64,000 bases of DNA, taken from contig NC_014841.1 in NCBI RefSeq assembly GCF_000175935.2, positions 124,001 through 188,000 on the forward strand. Direction: 5' to 3'. Below are positions 53,608 through 63,075 of the stretch, piece by piece. The translations under genes were made by a program, and so were the position numbers. The notes under the pieces are model-generated. The model was given only the letters and a program-made list of their open reading frames with translations, had not been told where the DNA came from and made no database searches. The DNA is from Pantoea sp. At-9b (lineage in GTDB: Bacteria > Pseudomonadota > Gammaproteobacteria > Enterobacterales > Enterobacteriaceae). Position 1 is the stretch's first letter, and each line of letters starts with the position of its first letter.

Positions 53608-54558
53608 TTAAAGATACTGCGCCAGCAAACCTTCAAGACTATTTTGGTCAACCGCAAACAAGCGAATCCCTTCGGCGAGTTTTTCTACCGCCATCGCATC
53701 CTGATTGTGTGCCCAGTAAAATTCAGCTTCGCGAATAGCATCTGGTTTTGACTGGCACTTACCGTCAAAAGCAAGTGGGGCGGGAACGGGTGCCTCACTC
53801 TGCTGAAGTTGTGCCAGCAGTTGCGGTGAAACGGTCAGGCGATCGCAGCCGTTCAATGCCAGAACCTGTTCTGGCGTGCGGAAGCTGGCCCCCATCACTA
53901 CTGTCTGATAACCGTGCATTTTGTAGAACTGATAGATTTTCCGCACGGACTCCACGCCCGGATCGTTGTCGATGGTAAACTGGGTATCCGGTTGATGCTT
54001 TTTGTACCAGTCATAAATACGACCCACAAAAGGCGAAATCAGGAATACACCGGCATCGGCACAGGCTCTGGCTTGGGCGAAGGAGAACAGCAGCGTCAGA
54101 TTGCACTTGATACCCTCCTGCTCCAGTACTTTGGCGGCGCGAATGCCCTGCCAGGTGGCCGCCAGTTTGATCAGTACTCGCTCTTTCGGGATCCCTCTCT
54201 CTGCATACAGCGCAATCAATTCCCGTGCTTTGTGAATGCTGGCATCAGTCGAGAAAGAGAGCCGGGCATCGACCTCAGTTGAAATGCGTCCCGGGATGCT
54301 TTTCAGGATTAATGCACCAATGCTGACGGCCAGATAATCGGCGATGTCGGAGGGAAGCACGGCGTTGCCGGGTTGACGTGATTTAACCGCACTTACCGCG
54401 TCCTGGATCAACTGTTGATATTGGGGCAGTTGGGCGGCTTTATAAATTAATGACGGATTGGTGGTGGCATCCTCGGGTTGATACGCCATGATGCTATCAA
54501 TATCGCCACTGTCAGCGACAATAATGGTGTGCTGCTTTAATGCCTCAAGCTGGTTCAT
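53608..54558 (-). CDS. tal: Transaldolase (TalA/TalB type)
   Basis: 316-residue class I transaldolase. The Schiff-base lysine is in [17 protein letters not shown], with [20 protein letters not shown] and [12 protein letters not shown] around the barrel, and the N-terminal [12 protein letters not shown]. It moves a dihydroxyacetone unit from a ketose phosphate to an aldose phosphate. It is last in a minus-strand PTS operon behind the GatZ-like gene, so it probably processes a ketose phosphate from that uptake system and is a second copy besides a housekeeping enzyme. Confidence 0.95.
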   Translation of the reverse strand: MNQLEALKQHTIIVADSGDIDSIMAYQPEDATTNPSLIYKAAQLPQYQQLIQDAVSAVKSRQPGNAVLPSDIADYLAVSIGALILKSIPGRISTEVDARLSFSTDASIHKARELIALYAERGIPKERVLIKLAATWQGIRAAKVLEQEGIKCNLTLLFSFAQARACADAGVFLISPFVGRIYDWYKKHQPDTQFTIDNDPGVESVRKIYQFYKMHGYQTVVMGASFRTPEQVLALNGCDRLTVSPQLLAQLQQSEAPVPAPLAFDGKCQSKPDAIREAEFYWAHNQDAMAVEKLAEGIRLFAVDQNSLEGLLAQYL

Positions 54559-54631
54559 AATCGTAACCCTGATAATGATGGTGGAACATAACAGGGAGCA
54601 GCAGGCTCCCTGTTATTAAGTGAAGAAATGA

Positions 54632-55885
54632 TTATTTTGCTTGAGCGACGCGAGAGGTCAGACCCGGCATATTGAAGCATTCTGCTTCGTTCTGAATCAT
54701 GTCTTTAATTTTGTTGACCACATAACGCTCAGGTTCGACACCAAAGGCACGCAGATTGGCAAACAGGGTTTTCATCTCTTTAACCACTGCGGGTTTCTCA
54801 TAATTATAATGACCACTGAGTTCAAGGATTTCTTTCAGTAATGCCGGTTCATTAAAGATCTGTTCTTCAGATTTATCTTTATGCTCATCGGTCATCCATT
54901 TTTCCCATTTGTGGCTGAGTACACATTCACGGGTCAGTACATTTTTCAGGTTGGAGGCGGACTGGACGAATCCTTTCGCAGCTAGATCTTTTTCGACTTC
55001 GGCCAGTTTGAGATAGGCGCGAGTTTCAATGGTGCCGTAAGCCGGGGCGACGTTCATCGCTGTGATCCCCAGACCCGGATGTTTCAGCAAAATATCATCC
55101 GGCAGATAGTCGCCGTTATGTTCTTTCAAACCAACACCGTAACGAGTACTGATCGCTGAAAGTTCAGCTGACTGGGTGTCATTGAAGTGTCCGACATTTT
55201 TGGTCAGACGCGTCAGGGTGCCGGTTTGACCAACAATAAACAGCGGCTGCGGTAAACCCTCGTCAGAGAGGCGTTTGTTCAGTTCGATAATAAAACCTTC
55301 GTAGGCACTGATGTCGGTCAGGCCACCATTGGTCTCTTCTGTCCCCACTTCATAGAAGAATTCTTTCAGGTTGTTGGCCTTGCGGTAATCTTCGCAGAAG
55401 CGGATCAGTTCAACGGTACGACTCAACACCAGTTCGATATCAATCACTTTGCCCACCACATACGGGTCTTTGGTCGGGTCGATGTGCAGCAGATCAAACC
55501 CGGCATCCATATCCACCTGATAGGAACGGCGTGCCAGTTTCATCGCTTCCGCTTCCGGAATATGGTCCTTACGTTCTTTGTCACGCTGCCAGGGACCACC
55601 GTGGTCACGGCACAGGAAGTAGTCGCCATCAAAGCCGACTTTTTCCGCCATGGCTTTGAGATCGGCGGCAAAGCGGAACTGATCCCAATTATTAACGTAA
55701 CCGGCACCAAATTCATCGGCATCGACCTGATTACGGCTGGCAATAAACATCAATGGCAGATCTTTCTCTTTGCCCAGTTCGAAACATGCCTGAATAAGTG
55801 CAGGTGACATCGGACCGATACCCAGCATCGTCGATTTACCACCGTTAACGATATAATCGACGTACTGCTTCATGGTGTTTTTCAT
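54632..55885 (-). CDS. GatZ/KbaZ-like protein, probable ketose-6-phosphate 4-epimerase
   Basis: 417-residue member of the tagatose-bisphosphate aldolase non-catalytic subunit family. It has FLCRDHGGPWQRD, GFDLLHIDPTKDP, EVGTEETNGGL and LKEHNGDYLPDD, all typical of GatZ/KbaZ. In E. coli these stabilise GatY/KbaY, but no such aldolase is encoded here. Stand-alone homologues are known as D-tagatose-6-phosphate 4-epimerases giving fructose-6-phosphate, which would fit a fructose-type PTS. AAGGAG lies six bases before the start. It lies nine bases after the EIIC gene. Confidence 0.85.
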   Translation of the reverse strand: MKNTMKQYVDYIVNGGKSTMLGIGPMSPALIQACFELGKEKDLPLMFIASRNQVDADEFGAGYVNNWDQFRFAADLKAMAEKVGFDGDYFLCRDHGGPWQRDKERKDHIPEAEAMKLARRSYQVDMDAGFDLLHIDPTKDPYVVGKVIDIELVLSRTVELIRFCEDYRKANNLKEFFYEVGTEETNGGLTDISAYEGFIIELNKRLSDEGLPQPLFIVGQTGTLTRLTKNVGHFNDTQSAELSAISTRYGVGLKEHNGDYLPDDILLKHPGLGITAMNVAPAYGTIETRAYLKLAEVEKDLAAKGFVQSASNLKNVLTRECVLSHKWEKWMTDEHKDKSEEQIFNEPALLKEILELSGHYNYEKPAVVKEMKTLFANLRAFGVEPERYVVNKIKDMIQNEAECFNMPGLTSRVAQAK

Positions 55886-55894
55886 GATAACTCC

Positions 55895-56998
55895 TTAGGC
55901 TTTATTCATATCAGAAGTGATGGTTTTCTTGACGGTTTCATTTTTAACCGTGTCGCTAATGTTGGGGCGTAGAATATGCAGACAGATAGCGGTGACAATA
56001 ACGCCGATTGCCATATCGATGACGTACCAGATCGCGCCTTTATTGACGCCAGCAATCGCAATTAATCCGCCATGTGGCACCATGGATTCCACGCCATGAA
56101 TCATCGCCAGACCGGCACCGACGGCGCTGCCGATAATAATTGAAGGCAGCACGGTTTTAAGATTTTTAACTGCAAAGGGAATGGCTCCTTCGGTAATGCC
56201 GATTAAACCCATAAAGGCGGCAGAGGTGCCCATGCGTTTTTCATCTTCGGCCCATTTATTGCGCGAAATAAAGGTGGAAAGCGCAATACCCAGTGGCGGA
56301 ATAGCACAGGCGATACGATAGGCACCGTTTGGTCCATAAATCCCTTCAGCCATTAACGCCAGAGTAAATGCCGTGGCGGTTTTATTTACCGGTCCGCCCA
56401 TATCAAAGGCTGCCATGGCTCCAAGGATCAAACCCAGCACCAAACCGCTGCCGCCCTGCATATTTGACAGCATGGAGACCAGCCACTTCATCGCTATTCC
56501 GATCGGGCCAATCAGGACATACAAATACAACATGCCGACCAGGCAGGAGGTGACGATAGGAATAATCAGGATTGGCATCACCGGCATCAACACTTTGCCG
56601 ACCTTCCAGGTTTTCACCCATTTGGCAACGTAACCACTCAGGATGCCGAGCAGCATCGCGCCAAGAAATCCGGTCACCACATGGGCTTCCCCCAGCGGGG
56701 TAGCGGCCATAAAGCCGGTGACCAGACCCGGCGTCAGGCCAGGTTTACCGGCGAGTGAGTAGGCGATATAGGCCGCCAGGACCGGGATCATCATGCCCAG
56801 GCCCGCACTACCAATCGCCCCCAGATTCAATAAAAAGGGATTGGTGACCACGATCCCTTTACCGGGGGTAGGTTCACCCCCGACCAGAGACAACGCCAGG
56901 CAGATCCCGCCAACCACCACCACTGGCATCATATAAGAGACGCCGGTGCTGAAGGCTTTGACTAAATCATCCTTAATGGTTTTCATCTTATCCGACAT
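55895..56998 (-). CDS. PTS fructose-type EIIC
   Basis: 367-residue membrane permease of the fructose PTS family with about nine hydrophobic segments. The conserved PVNKTATAFTLALMAEG and ATPLGEAHVVTGFLGAMLLG regions are visible, as is GLIGITEGAIPFA. It works with the EIIB encoded upstream and the fused HPr-EI-EIIA protein. GGAGGAATAAAC gives a strong ribosome-binding site. The substrate is probably a ketose such as fructose, tagatose or psicose; the GatZ-like neighbour favours tagatose. Confidence 0.92.
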   Translation of the reverse strand: MSDKMKTIKDDLVKAFSTGVSYMMPVVVVGGICLALSLVGGEPTPGKGIVVTNPFLLNLGAIGSAGLGMMIPVLAAYIAYSLAGKPGLTPGLVTGFMAATPLGEAHVVTGFLGAMLLGILSGYVAKWVKTWKVGKVLMPVMPILIIPIVTSCLVGMLYLYVLIGPIGIAMKWLVSMLSNMQGGSGLVLGLILGAMAAFDMGGPVNKTATAFTLALMAEGIYGPNGAYRIACAIPPLGIALSTFISRNKWAEDEKRMGTSAAFMGLIGITEGAIPFAVKNLKTVLPSIIIGSAVGAGLAMIHGVESMVPHGGLIAIAGVNKGAIWYVIDMAIGVIVTAICLHILRPNISDTVKNETVKKTITSDMNKA

Positions 56999-57136
56999 GT
57001 TTATTCCTCCCGAATGTCACTGGTTTTTTCCCCGAGTTCGCATAAAAAGCGCGTATTAATCCGCAGGCAGCATTGCCCGATGAAAAAATGACATTCACAG
57101 AAAGCGATTTGATGTTGTGTTACACAGTATTCAGTC

Positions 57137-57163
57137 GATAAAATAAATAATCTTTATTTTATC
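57137..57163 (-). other. AT-only hairpin between EIIB and EIIC genes
   Basis: Perfect 11-base stem GATAAAATAAA / TTTATTTTATC with a five-base loop, just after the EIIB stop in a 171-base gap. Too AT-rich to be a strong terminator. It could process or stabilise the operon mRNA. Confidence 0.45.
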
Positions 57164-57169
57164 CAGACG

Positions 57170-57490
57170 TTATTGTGTAAGTTGCTCGGCTTTATCAATG
57201 ATTGCGGCCGGATTGCGAATGACCTCCGCCGGGTTCAATGAAATAATTCGGCCTGCGTCCTCTTTTTCTTCAAAACGCTCGACGCCTTCAATACCGATAG
57301 CCACCGCCATAATCACCACGTCCGCATCGGCAATTTCATCTTCACTTAATTCGTTTTCAATGCCCATGCCACCCTGCGTTTCGACTTTGACGTCATAACC
57401 TCTTTTCTTGCACTCCTGCTCAATGGCTTCCTGAGCCATATAGGTATGTGCGATACCGGTAATGCATGCTGCGACTCCGACGATTTTCAT
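57170..57490 (-). CDS. PTS fructose-type EIIB
   Basis: 106-residue cytoplasmic phosphocarrier. The phosphorylated cysteine is C8 in VGVAACITGIAHTYMAQEA (second of the ACITG stretch), followed by KVETQGGMGIENEL typical of fructose-specific EIIB. It passes phosphate from the EIIA domain of the fused protein to the sugar in EIIC. AGGAG lies before the start. Sits 59 bases after the fused gene. Confidence 0.93.
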   Translation of the reverse strand: MKIVGVAACITGIAHTYMAQEAIEQECKKRGYDVKVETQGGMGIENELSEDEIADADVVIMAVAIGIEGVERFEEKEDAGRIISLNPAEVIRNPAAIIDKAEQLTQ

Positions 57491-57549
57491 AAATAACTCC
57501 TGGTTCTGCTTATTTGGCTGCCTGTTAAAGTTTTCAGCTGACCTTGAAT

Positions 57550-60060
57550 TTATACGTCTAATGTTCTGGTCATCAGGTTGTAGAGTAGGGTGACGTTATC
57601 GGCATTTTTTATTGCATTGCGGAACTCCTCTTTCATTAATGTTCTGGCAAGGATGGAGAAATATTTCATATGCTGATTGGGATCGGCAGATTTGTTTACC
57701 GTCAGCATAAAGACGGTTGTGACTTCCTGGTCCCCCCACAGAATGGGTTTGGCCAGTGTTGCCATGCTGATGGTGGAGTAGCCAATATGATCGGATTTGG
57801 TATGCGGGATAGCGAAACCATAGCCGACGGCGGTAGAGAAGGAATCTTCCCGTGTCCAGATGTCGTCACATAACTGTTCGCGGTTATCCGTGCGATGATG
57901 TAGCCAGAGGTTATCGGTCATCATCTTAATGACCTCGTTTTTATCGCTGGCTTCAAGACCGCAGAGGATAAACTCCGGTGCCAGCAACGGCCTGGTGCTG
58001 ACCTCTTTAACATCCGGCGTTTGCAGGGCCGCTTTCACTTCCGCCGAACGTTTAAGCTGTACTGCCTCCTGCGCCAACTGCTGGCATTTGGCGAAATTCA
58101 GCTCGCGTAACGCGTGCTTGACGCCAGGAATGGCGGTACTGCTCATGCTGAGTTCGTCAAAGCCCATACCGGTAAACAGCGGCAGAAAATCCTGGCTGGC
58201 ACCCAGTTCGCCACAGATACCGATCCATTTTCCTGCACGATGTACCTCTTGTGCCGCGAACTGCATCGCGCGTAAAAAAGAAGGCGCATAGTTGTCATAA
58301 ACCTCTGCAACCTGTCGGTTGCCACGGTCAGCAGCAAAAAAGTATTGCGTCAGGTCATTGCTGCCGACGCTGAAAAAGTCGGCATAGTCGGCAATTTCCG
58401 GGATGGCGAAGATCACGGAAGGCACCTCCAGCATGACACCCAGTTCAATACCCTCGTTATAGGGCTGCTCTGCGCGGCTCATCTCCTGCTTCACCGCGCT
58501 CAGCACCTCACGACACCAGATCACTTCTTCGACGTTAGAGATCATGGGAATCATGATTTTGGCATTGCCATGTGCTGAAGCGGTCAGGATCGCTTTTAAC
58601 TGCATGGCGAATAAGTCTTGGTAGCGCCGATAGGTACGTACTGCGCGGAAGCCGAGAAAGGGGTTTTCCTCGTCGCCGATACTGAGATAGTCCACCGGCT
58701 TATCACCGCCGATATCAAAGGTGCGAAAGATTACCGGTTTGTTTTCCGCACGCTGGGCAACACGAGTATAGAGTTCCGCCAGCTCGGCATAATCAGGTGG
58801 TGTTTCCCGGTCCATAAACGACATTTCGGTGCGAAACAGGCCGATACCTTCAGCACCGTTGTCAAAGGCCGCCTCGGCCTCAGCCAAGCTGGCGATATTG
58901 GCGGCGATCTCGATACGCTGCCCATCAGCGGTGGTGGCGGTGTGGTTAACCGTGGCCAACATCTGCTGTTGCATGGTTTGCTGCACCGCTATTTCATGAC
59001 GGTAATACCGCAACACGCGTTCATCAGGTGCGGTGATGAGAATACCGGGATTACCGTCGATAATAATATCCCGCTGCGGATCAAGGTTCAGTGCCGGGAA
59101 ATCGATATCGGTTAATGTCGGAATACCCAGCGAACGCGCAAGGATGGCGGTGTGTGATGTTTTCCCGGTGGCGGATAACACCAGACCTGCCAGGCAGCGT
59201 TTGTCGATGCTAAGAAATTTACTCGGGGTCAGGTTGTCGGCCAAAATAATGGACGGCTGCTGTAAGTCGAGGCTGCTTTTGGGTAGCGCATCGGCACCAT
59301 AGATGGCAACCAACAACTGGTTGGTAATATCAAAAACATCGAGAGTTCTTTCTTTGATGTATTTACTGGCTGAACGATTGAGTATCTCACAAGAATCCAT
59401 GGCTGCCAGAATAATGGCTTGCCAGCCATTTTTACCGTTGTCGATATAATTTGTGATGGCATTCTGAAAGCTGATGTCCGTCATTATCGATAAATGGGCC
59501 TGAACAATGTCGTGCTCGACGCCAGATTTGTTTTCCAGCGACAAAACTTTTTCATTTTTCAGGATTTCCAAACCCGCCATGACGGCATTTTTTTCCTGTT
59601 GCGGCGTCTGTTTTTGCGTCGGGCTACGTGCCAGCATCTCAGCAAAAGAAAGGCTGCGCACCACCACCGGTTTGGCAATGGCCACGCCGCCGCTGATACG
59701 TGAACCCTGGATAAAACTCAGCTGCGTTTCTTGCAGTGAACGCGGCAGATAGCCTGCTGGTGCGGCATTTTCAACTGTTGGCGCAACTTCAAAATCAGGC
59801 AGTTTTTTCAGTAAGGTGGCGAGCTGATTTGCAGCAATAGACGCATCAGCACCGTTGAGTGTAATTTCACAGATATCGTTGAATAAGGTATCGGTCGCTA
59901 CCAGAGACAGGGCGCTTTTGGCGCTGCCTGCCAGGCCGGTACGGCTATTTTTCCAGCACACATTGGATTGAAAAGAATTACAAAGTCGTTCGATGTGTCC
60001 TGCCGGTCTGGCATGGATTCCTTCGCTGAGGTCACATTGATAGCTTATTAATTCTGACAT
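57550..60060 (-). CDS. Fused PTS phosphotransferase, HPr-EI-EIIA(Fru)
   Basis: 836 residues combining three PTS modules: an HPr-like domain (H16 in GIHARPAGHIERL), an enzyme I domain (about residues 115-670; phosphohistidine near 303 in ATGKTSHTAILARSLGIPT, FRTEMSFMDR, GSNDLTQYFFAADRGN, GICGELGA) and a C-terminal fructose-type EIIA (His in GYGFAIPHTKSDH). The EI part can take phosphate from PEP directly, so the operon carries its own phosphorelay, as in FryA/PtsA-type proteins. The ATG at 60060 with GGAG six bases upstream is preferred to a TTG start at 60072. First gene of the minus-strand operon. Confidence 0.94.
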   Translation of the reverse strand: MSELISYQCDLSEGIHARPAGHIERLCNSFQSNVCWKNSRTGLAGSAKSALSLVATDTLFNDICEITLNGADASIAANQLATLLKKLPDFEVAPTVENAAPAGYLPRSLQETQLSFIQGSRISGGVAIAKPVVVRSLSFAEMLARSPTQKQTPQQEKNAVMAGLEILKNEKVLSLENKSGVEHDIVQAHLSIMTDISFQNAITNYIDNGKNGWQAIILAAMDSCEILNRSASKYIKERTLDVFDITNQLLVAIYGADALPKSSLDLQQPSIILADNLTPSKFLSIDKRCLAGLVLSATGKTSHTAILARSLGIPTLTDIDFPALNLDPQRDIIIDGNPGILITAPDERVLRYYRHEIAVQQTMQQQMLATVNHTATTADGQRIEIAANIASLAEAEAAFDNGAEGIGLFRTEMSFMDRETPPDYAELAELYTRVAQRAENKPVIFRTFDIGGDKPVDYLSIGDEENPFLGFRAVRTYRRYQDLFAMQLKAILTASAHGNAKIMIPMISNVEEVIWCREVLSAVKQEMSRAEQPYNEGIELGVMLEVPSVIFAIPEIADYADFFSVGSNDLTQYFFAADRGNRQVAEVYDNYAPSFLRAMQFAAQEVHRAGKWIGICGELGASQDFLPLFTGMGFDELSMSSTAIPGVKHALRELNFAKCQQLAQEAVQLKRSAEVKAALQTPDVKEVSTRPLLAPEFILCGLEASDKNEVIKMMTDNLWLHHRTDNREQLCDDIWTREDSFSTAVGYGFAIPHTKSDHIGYSTISMATLAKPILWGDQEVTTVFMLTVNKSADPNQHMKYFSILARTLMKEEFRNAIKNADNVTLLYNLMTRTLDV

Positions 60061-60216
60061 AACCACTCCCAATAAATCTTTAAGATAAATGCTGATTATT
60101 TTGCCAGCCGAACGCGCTGTCCTGCATTTGATAATTTATATCCTTCCGTTTCTCTCACGACGTTTGAATAGGAAAAAAGTGTTCTTTACTTGAAAAAAAT
60201 ATCCTGATTATTGTTT

Positions 60217-60232
60217 TGTGATGATTATCATA
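60217..60232. promoter_or_regulatory. Possible CRP site upstream of the fused PTS gene
   Basis: TGTGA-TGATTA-TCATA, with a perfect left half and a partial right half of the CRP pattern, about 157 bases before the fused gene start and 127 before the divergent HAD gene. Similarity only. The remaining 298 bases of this divergent gap show no other clear signal. Confidence 0.3.
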
Positions 60233-60358
60233 AATTGATGATTGCTCACCATGGGGTGACGATATTGCTATTAAAACTCCAAATTTACCCTTTCATGTCC
60301 GGCCGCGAAGGGTATAAATAGCCAGCATATTCCGGTGTAAATCATGATGGTGGGTAAT

Positions 60359-61012
60359 ATGCATTTCCGTGGGCTGTTATTTGATTTAGATGGAACTCTG
60401 GTCAATTCCCTTGATTTTGTTGAAGCATCTTGGTGTGCATGGGCGCAGAGGAAAGGATTGAACGCCGCGCAGGTGCGGGACTATCTGCATGGCAAACCGG
60501 CACTCAGCACGCTGCGCCACTTTATGCCGGATGCCAGCGACGCGGTGATCGAGCAGGAGTTTCGGCAACTGGAAGAGTATGAAGCGCGTAATACCCAAGG
60601 GATCACCCCGGTAGCCGGAGCCATCGCATTTCTCACCCAGTTAGACGCGCTGGGGGTGCCGTGGGGAATCGTCACCTCGGGATCGCGCAAAGTAGCGTGT
60701 GCACGCATCAAACAGGTTGGCTTTCCTGCTCCTCGCGTACTGGTCACCAGTGAGGATATTCAGCAGGGGAAACCACACCCCGAACCTTTTCTGCACGGTG
60801 CGCAGCAACTCAATATTCCTCCCACCCACTGCATCGCCTTTGAGGATTCTGACGCCGGACTGCGCGCTGCCAGCGCCGCAGAGCATGTGGTGATTGAAGT
60901 GCTGACGCCGCAAACCGGCGCACACGCTATTGCGACTTACGCCACCATCAGCAATTACCTCAACCTTACCGTTCATCATCAGCGCGGGGACGATTTTATC
61001 CTCAAGATTTAA
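60359..61012 (+). CDS. HAD-superfamily sugar phosphatase (HxpA/YfbT-like)
   Basis: 217-residue HAD hydrolase with a type I cap, like YfbT/HxpA and beta-phosphoglucomutase relatives. Motif I is [12 protein letters not shown], motif II is [10 protein letters not shown], motif III has the lysine in [11 protein letters not shown] and motif IV is [13 protein letters not shown]. In-frame ATGs at 60344 and 60347 exist, but GGTGG before 60359 and the usual short lead to motif I favour 60359. It probably dephosphorylates a hexose or hexitol phosphate. Followed by a PHP-family gene in the same direction. Confidence 0.88.
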   Translation: MHFRGLLFDLDGTLVNSLDFVEASWCAWAQRKGLNAAQVRDYLHGKPALSTLRHFMPDASDAVIEQEFRQLEEYEARNTQGITPVAGAIAFLTQLDALGVPWGIVTSGSRKVACARIKQVGFPAPRVLVTSEDIQQGKPHPEPFLHGAQQLNIPPTHCIAFEDSDAGLRAASAAEHVVIEVLTPQTGAHAIATYATISNYLNLTVHHQRGDDFILKI

Positions 61013-61080
61013 CCCGGGATCTGCACATATCATCACGAAAAACACGGGTGCGCGGGGTCACACTCAAACCAGGAGGGACG

Positions 61081-61830
61081 ATGTACAACGTTGATCTTCA
61101 TATGCATACCGTTGCCAGCACGCACGCTTACAGCACGGTACATGACTATATCGCAGCGGCCACGCGTAAAAAGCTTAAACTGATTGCCATCACCGACCAC
61201 GGCCCAGAGATGGTCGATGCACCTCATGCCTTTCACTTCAGTAACATGCGTATTTTGCCCCGGGTGGTCGATGGCGTAGGGATACTGCGCGGCATTGAGG
61301 CAAACATCAAAGCGGGCGGTGAGACCGATTGCAGCGATAAAATGCGTGCGGCGCTGGATCTGATTATTGCCGGTTTTCACAAACAGGTGTTTGCTCCGGC
61401 GGATAAGGTGACCAATACCGATGCGCTGATCGCGGTGATTGCCAGTGGTAAGGTGCATATCATCAGCCATCCCGGTAATCCCGAATACCCGATCGATATC
61501 CCGGCGGTGGTTGAAGCGGCGAAAGCCTGTAATGTGGCCCTTGAGGTGAATAACGCTTCGTTTGTCCATTCCAGACGCGGCAGTGAAGCCAACTGTCGCA
61601 AGATTGTCGCCGCCGTGCGCGACCATGGCGGGATGATCTCTCTCGGCACGGATGCGCACAGCGCCTTTGCCGTGGGCGATTTCAGCGCCTGCCTGCCGAT
61701 ACTCCGGGAGGCGGATTTTCCTGAAGCGAGAATTCTCAATGCCTCACCGTGGCGCGTCCTTGAATTTCTGGCGCGACACGGCGGCGAAAGAATTGCGGAG
61801 ATTGATGCGTTGCTGAACGTGACAGACTAA
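61081..61830 (+). CDS. YcdX-like PHP-family phosphatase
   Basis: 249-residue metal-dependent hydrolase of the PHP superfamily. The metal-binding pairs are [10 protein letters not shown] at the N-terminus, ITDHGPEM, then [19 protein letters not shown] and a late LGTDAHSAF. These match the trinuclear site of YcdX-type phosphatases. AGGAGGGACG directly before ATG 61081 sets the start; the longer ORF is not family-like. Its stop overlaps the convergent EIIB stop by four bases. With the HAD gene it forms a two-gene unit between two PTS systems; the substrate is unknown. Confidence 0.9.
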   Translation: MYNVDLHMHTVASTHAYSTVHDYIAAATRKKLKLIAITDHGPEMVDAPHAFHFSNMRILPRVVDGVGILRGIEANIKAGGETDCSDKMRAALDLIIAGFHKQVFAPADKVTNTDALIAVIASGKVHIISHPGNPEYPIDIPAVVEAAKACNVALEVNNASFVHSRRGSEANCRKIVAAVRDHGGMISLGTDAHSAFAVGDFSACLPILREADFPEARILNASPWRVLEFLARHGGERIAEIDALLNVTD

Positions 61831-62213
61831 AGGTCGATCACGTTGCCTCTGGGCAGCGTCAGCGACTTGCGAATCGCCGAGATCACCTCAGCCGGTTTCA
61901 GTAGCAGGGAGTTAATGCAAACATTCAATAACCGGCAACTCGCAAAGCGAGACGGCTGATCAATGGTGATATCCGAGGCAATAATCACCAGATCCGCATC
62001 GAGGATATTTTTCTCGGTAATCTGATTTTTCAGACCCAGTACGCCCTGTGTCTCGATTTTGATCGTGAAATTGTAGGTTTTCGCCAGTTTTTCCAACTGT
62101 TCTGCCGCCATGTAGGTATGGGCCACGCCCGTGGCGCAGGCGGTGACCGCCACGATATGCAGGTTACGTTCGCTGGAGAAGGGGTGCACTTCGTCTTTTG
62201 CTGCTCGGCTCAT
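61827..62213 (-). CDS. PTS fructose-like EIIB, second system
   Basis: 128 residues. A short N-terminal extension precedes the EIIB domain, with the phosphorylated cysteine in [19 protein letters not shown] and [18 protein letters not shown] after it. The C-terminal end is longer than in the first EIIB. It starts four bases inside the AraC gene end (ATGA), so EIIC, regulator and EIIB are one operon. No own EIIA is visible in the window; it may lie beyond the right edge or be shared with the fused protein at 57550. Confidence 0.88.
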   Translation of the reverse strand: MSRAAKDEVHPFSSERNLHIVAVTACATGVAHTYMAAEQLEKLAKTYNFTIKIETQGVLGLKNQITEKNILDADLVIIASDITIDQPSRFASCRLLNVCINSLLLKPAEVISAIRKSLTLPRGNVIDL

Positions 62214-63067
62214 GATAAACTTACTCCCTTGTTCTTACGCCGGTACTCAAGCGGCGTACAGTCATTGATATCCCGGAACACCTTGCAGAAATAGTTGGTA
62301 TCAGTGAAACCACACTTCTCAGAAACTTCATTGATTTTCAGGTTGGTGCTGGTCAGCAAAGTTTTCGACCGCGAGATCCGGGCTAACTTGAGGTATTCAT
62401 TGAATTTTACGTCTGACTCTCGGGAAAAAAGACGCGATAAATAACCGGGGGAGATGTTGAAGGTCTCAGCCACGCTCTCCCGATTAATATCTGCCTGGTA
62501 ATGGCTATCGATGTGACTTTTGATCTCATCCAGCAGCGAGAGCGGTCCTTTCGCATTGCTCATGCCGTCCGTAATCTGATACAGCAGATCGTTCAGCAGG
62601 GCATAGACAATATGGGCAAAGGTTTCGCCGCTGTTGTTATGAGTCCATGCCAGCGATTCTGCCAATTCAAGCAGACGATCGCGCACTGAGCTGCTGGAGT
62701 TCTCCAGATTAAATTTCTCCACCTCTTTGAACTGTGTACCGTCCCAGTTACTGATACTGAAACCGACATCCTGCTTCCAGAACACAATCGACATGCAGAT
62801 CACCGGACTGCCCCATAACGGCGAGTTCCAGCTATTGGCCGGAATATAGGTGACGGTGCCCACCGGACGCAGATACTTGACGATCTTATCCTCGCCTTTT
62901 GGCAGCAACATGCTGAGGGTGCCTTTCACAATCAACTCAATGCGCGGTACGTGCAGATGGTAGGCCATCGCCGGGGGCTGCGCGTTGCCATTCGCCACCA
63001 GCACGCTCTCTGTGGTGGCGCATTGCAGGCTGAACTCGCTCAAAATGGATTGGATGAATGCGCTCAT
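62210..63067 (-). CDS. AraC family transcriptional regulator
   Basis: 285 residues. The N-terminal cupin-like sensing domain (HLHVPRIELIVKGTLSMLLPKG) is followed by a C-terminal double helix-turn-helix (SVAETFNISPGYLSRLFSRES and INEVSEKCGFTDTNYFCKVFRD). It is placed between the EIIC and EIIB genes of a fructose-type PTS, eight bases after EIIC and overlapping EIIB, so it probably activates its own operon in response to the substrate. Confidence 0.92.
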   Translation of the reverse strand: MSAFIQSILSEFSLQCATTESVLVANGNAQPPAMAYHLHVPRIELIVKGTLSMLLPKGEDKIVKYLRPVGTVTYIPANSWNSPLWGSPVICMSIVFWKQDVGFSISNWDGTQFKEVEKFNLENSSSSVRDRLLELAESLAWTHNNSGETFAHIVYALLNDLLYQITDGMSNAKGPLSLLDEIKSHIDSHYQADINRESVAETFNISPGYLSRLFSRESDVKFNEYLKLARISRSKTLLTSTNLKINEVSEKCGFTDTNYFCKVFRDINDCTPLEYRRKNKGVSLS

Positions 63068-63075
63068 ATCCTGCC

